Source: Acidimicrobiales bacterium
GTDB taxonomy: Bacteria; Actinomycetota; Acidimicrobiia; Acidimicrobiales; SZUA-35
Length of the DNA stretch: 6,195 nucleotides
Assembly: GCA_013003325.1 (NCBI GenBank)
Contig: JABDJU010000153.1
Coordinates: forward strand, 1 to 6,195
Direction of reading: 5' to 3'
The notes under the pieces were generated by a model, which was not told the origin of the DNA, searched no databases, and worked only from the letters and a program-made list of their open reading frames with translations. Positions 4,894 to 6,195 of this stretch are shown here, piece after piece; positions within the stretch are counted from its first letter, which is position 1; every line of letters begins with the position of its first letter. A program made the translations under genes and the position numbers.

Positions 4894-6114
4894 ATGAGAA
4901 CTCGTGGGAGTGAGCGTATTGCGCTGATCGGTAGCTGCGCCTTATTCATCGCCGGGATGGTGGCCATAGCCCTCGGTCTCGGCGTCCCGGGGGTGCCGGT
5001 GGAGGCCGGAGCCTTCGTCCAAACCGGAACGGTAACCATCGACGGCACCTCGGTCATCTACTCGGAGGGCCCGACCCAGACCCTCGCCAATGGTCAGGGG
5101 TGCACCCTATCCACCGGAACGAACGTCCTTGAATTCGACGGATCCAAAAACGTCGGGCTCGTAAGCGGCAGCATCGGGATCAAGAGCAAAGGAAACGGAC
5201 AGGACTGCGGTCAGGTCGATGGTGCAGAGGTGCTCGAGGTCTCGCTCGGCACTGATCCGGTCGCCGACGATCAGGCCATCTACAAGGCCGACATTGACCT
5301 AGAGGTGCTGCAAGACGCCGGCGTGACGCTGACCGCATCGTTGGTCGACGCTGACGGCGACAGCGTGGTCGTCGGAACCTTCACTCTGCTGACCGGAGCC
5401 CAGGTTCCTGCTGGCACCTCTGGAGTCGACAACACACCGCTGTCGACGACGACTGTCCCGGAGGCGTACTGCAATCCAGAGTCGTCGTCCGGACCGAACT
5501 CGGCCGAAAGCGACAACTGCTTCTGGACGATCGAGTCGGACTCGCCGTTCAACACATTCACCATCACCGAGGACTTCGACGGAAAGGTGTCGCTGCAAGG
5601 CGGCGACGACTGGCCGGTGTCGGGACCCGGTGGACCGACTGTCCTCTATCTGACCGACGCCCCTGACGGGATTTTGGCCTGCGGCGACGAGATCAGCACC
5701 GGTGGCTCCTCGCTCGGCGGTGTGATCACCCGACTCGGTGATCCTGTGACCGATCCCGACTGCGAGCTCAAGCCCTATAACTTCCGGGTAGACGGGGCTG
5801 TGGTCGAGTTCGAGCCGGAGGGCAGCGGAGCCCGCTACATGGGCGAGATCACCAAGACTATTCCAGAAGGCCAACCGATCTCATCGGGTGACTGGATCGA
5901 ATACGACAAGGATGGCGATGGATCCGCCTTCGGCTTTGTGCCGATGCAGTGGTGCGAGAACAACCTTCTCAACTCGACGACGCTCCCATCTACGCCTGAC
6001 TCTGACGGCCCAGCCACCTGGTGTGTGTATGAGGTCAACGTCAGCGATCCCGACGGAACCCTTGTAACGGCAGTGTTCGATGTCTACGGCGAGGACGACC
6101 CGCACTGGCGGTAG
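4894..6114 (+). CDS. Exported acidic eight-cysteine protein of unknown family
   Basis: The 406-residue precursor begins with a typical export signal: a basic MRTRGSER n-region, a hydrophobic core (about 9-30) and a VEAGA end (36-40), with cleavage probably near 40. The mature part is strongly acidic and looks beta-rich. Its eight cysteines fall in neighbouring pairs (70/105, 193/209, 263/290, 354/377), which suits four disulfides made outside the cell. Two EF-hand or dockerin-like acidic loops are visible, DADGDS (152-157) and DKDGDG (338-343), and DPDGT (385-389) is a weaker third; these suggest calcium binding. Ser/Thr/Pro-rich linkers occur at about 174-190 and 361-373. There is no C-terminal anchor or LPXTG motif, so it may be secreted or held non-covalently. 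I do not recognise the family; adhesin, cell-surface or matrix roles are possible but unproven. The gene follows a structured leader and has its own GGAGG. Confidence 0.85.
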   Translation: MRTRGSERIALIGSCALFIAGMVAIALGLGVPGVPVEAGAFVQTGTVTIDGTSVIYSEGPTQTLANGQGCTLSTGTNVLEFDGSKNVGLVSGSIGIKSKGNGQDCGQVDGAEVLEVSLGTDPVADDQAIYKADIDLEVLQDAGVTLTASLVDADGDSVVVGTFTLLTGAQVPAGTSGVDNTPLSTTTVPEAYCNPESSSGPNSAESDNCFWTIESDSPFNTFTITEDFDGKVSLQGGDDWPVSGPGGPTVLYLTDAPDGILACGDEISTGGSSLGGVITRLGDPVTDPDCELKPYNFRVDGAVVEFEPEGSGARYMGEITKTIPEGQPISSGDWIEYDKDGDGSAFGFVPMQWCENNLLNSTTLPSTPDSDGPATWCVYEVNVSDPDGTLVTAVFDVYGEDDPHWR

Positions 6115-6117
6115 GCA

Positions 6118-6132
6118 CGGGGTCAGACCCCG
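6118..6132. terminator. Hairpin between convergent genes
   Basis: CGGGGT (6118-6123) pairs with ACCCCG (6127-6132) around CAG, a very stable six-base-pair stem. It starts four bases after the end of the exported-protein gene, and the TGA of the opposing gene lies within it. No T run follows on either strand. A bidirectional or factor-assisted terminator is likely. Confidence 0.45.
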
Positions 6133-6195
6133 GCGGTGACCGGGCTGTTGATCACAATGTCGTACCGGTCGGCCAGGTCGTCAGCCGCCACCGAG
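6123..6195 (-). CDS. C-terminal end of an unidentified protein (partial)
   Basis: Only 23 residues and the stop (TGA, plus-strand TCA at 6123-6125) are in the window. They read SVAADDLADRYDIVINS followed by PVTAGV. The DRYDIVIN segment looks like a helix end leading into a beta strand of an alpha/beta protein. The fragment is too short to name a family. It converges on the exported-protein gene, with 8 bp between the stops. Confidence 0.5.
   Translation of the reverse strand, partial: SVAADDLADRYDIVINSPVTAGV

Noticed and set aside
4924..4938. Lipobox-like IGSC in the signal peptide of the exported protein
   Set aside because: Cys15 falls in the middle of the hydrophobic core, with only six hydrophobic residues before it and more than ten after. 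The usual order for a lipoprotein signal is not met.

Overview
The window looks like chromosomal DNA from a high-GC actinobacterium. Codons strongly favour G or C in the third position, GTG starts are frequent, and the gene content (an LCP cell-wall ligase, DUF2254, a COG3224-type ABM protein) fits Actinomycetota. Acidimicrobiia-like marine or freshwater lineages would fit, but this is inference and the sequence alone does not settle it.

Layout from left to right: (1) the 3' end of a plus-strand gene for an aromatic, hydrophobic C-terminus (to 109); (2) a convergent minus-strand gene for a double ABM-domain protein with two C-terminal membrane helices (114-923, possibly 947); (3) a divergent intergenic region of about 170 bp; (4) a plus-strand LytR-CpsA-Psr (LCP) gene (1097-2284); (5) a convergent minus-strand MmcQ/YjbR-family gene (2307-2678), with a possible terminator hairpin in the 22-bp gap; (6) a divergent spacer ending in an 11-codon leader ORF whose stop overlaps the GTG start of (7) a DUF2254 membrane protein (2899-4200); (8) a small coiled-coil protein (4260-4664); (9) a 229-bp gene-free leader rich in inverted and direct repeats; (10) a secreted, acidic, eight-cysteine protein of unknown family with EF-hand-like loops (4894-6114); (11) a hairpin and the convergent 3' end of a minus-strand gene at the right edge.

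Functionally the window is mostly envelope-related: glycopolymer ligation to peptidoglycan (LCP), two integral membrane proteins of unknown role (ABM-TM and DUF2254) and one exported protein. No mobile elements, CRISPR arrays, tRNAs or rRNAs are visible. No complete new multi-gene system can be shown. The most interesting non-coding signal is the structured leader before the exported protein, where the loop of a strong hairpin is complementary over 8 nt to a site just upstream of the ribosome binding site. Two translation-start oddities (a well-placed Shine-Dalgarno in front of an ATC codon, and a GTGA stop/start overlap with a micro-ORF) come next.
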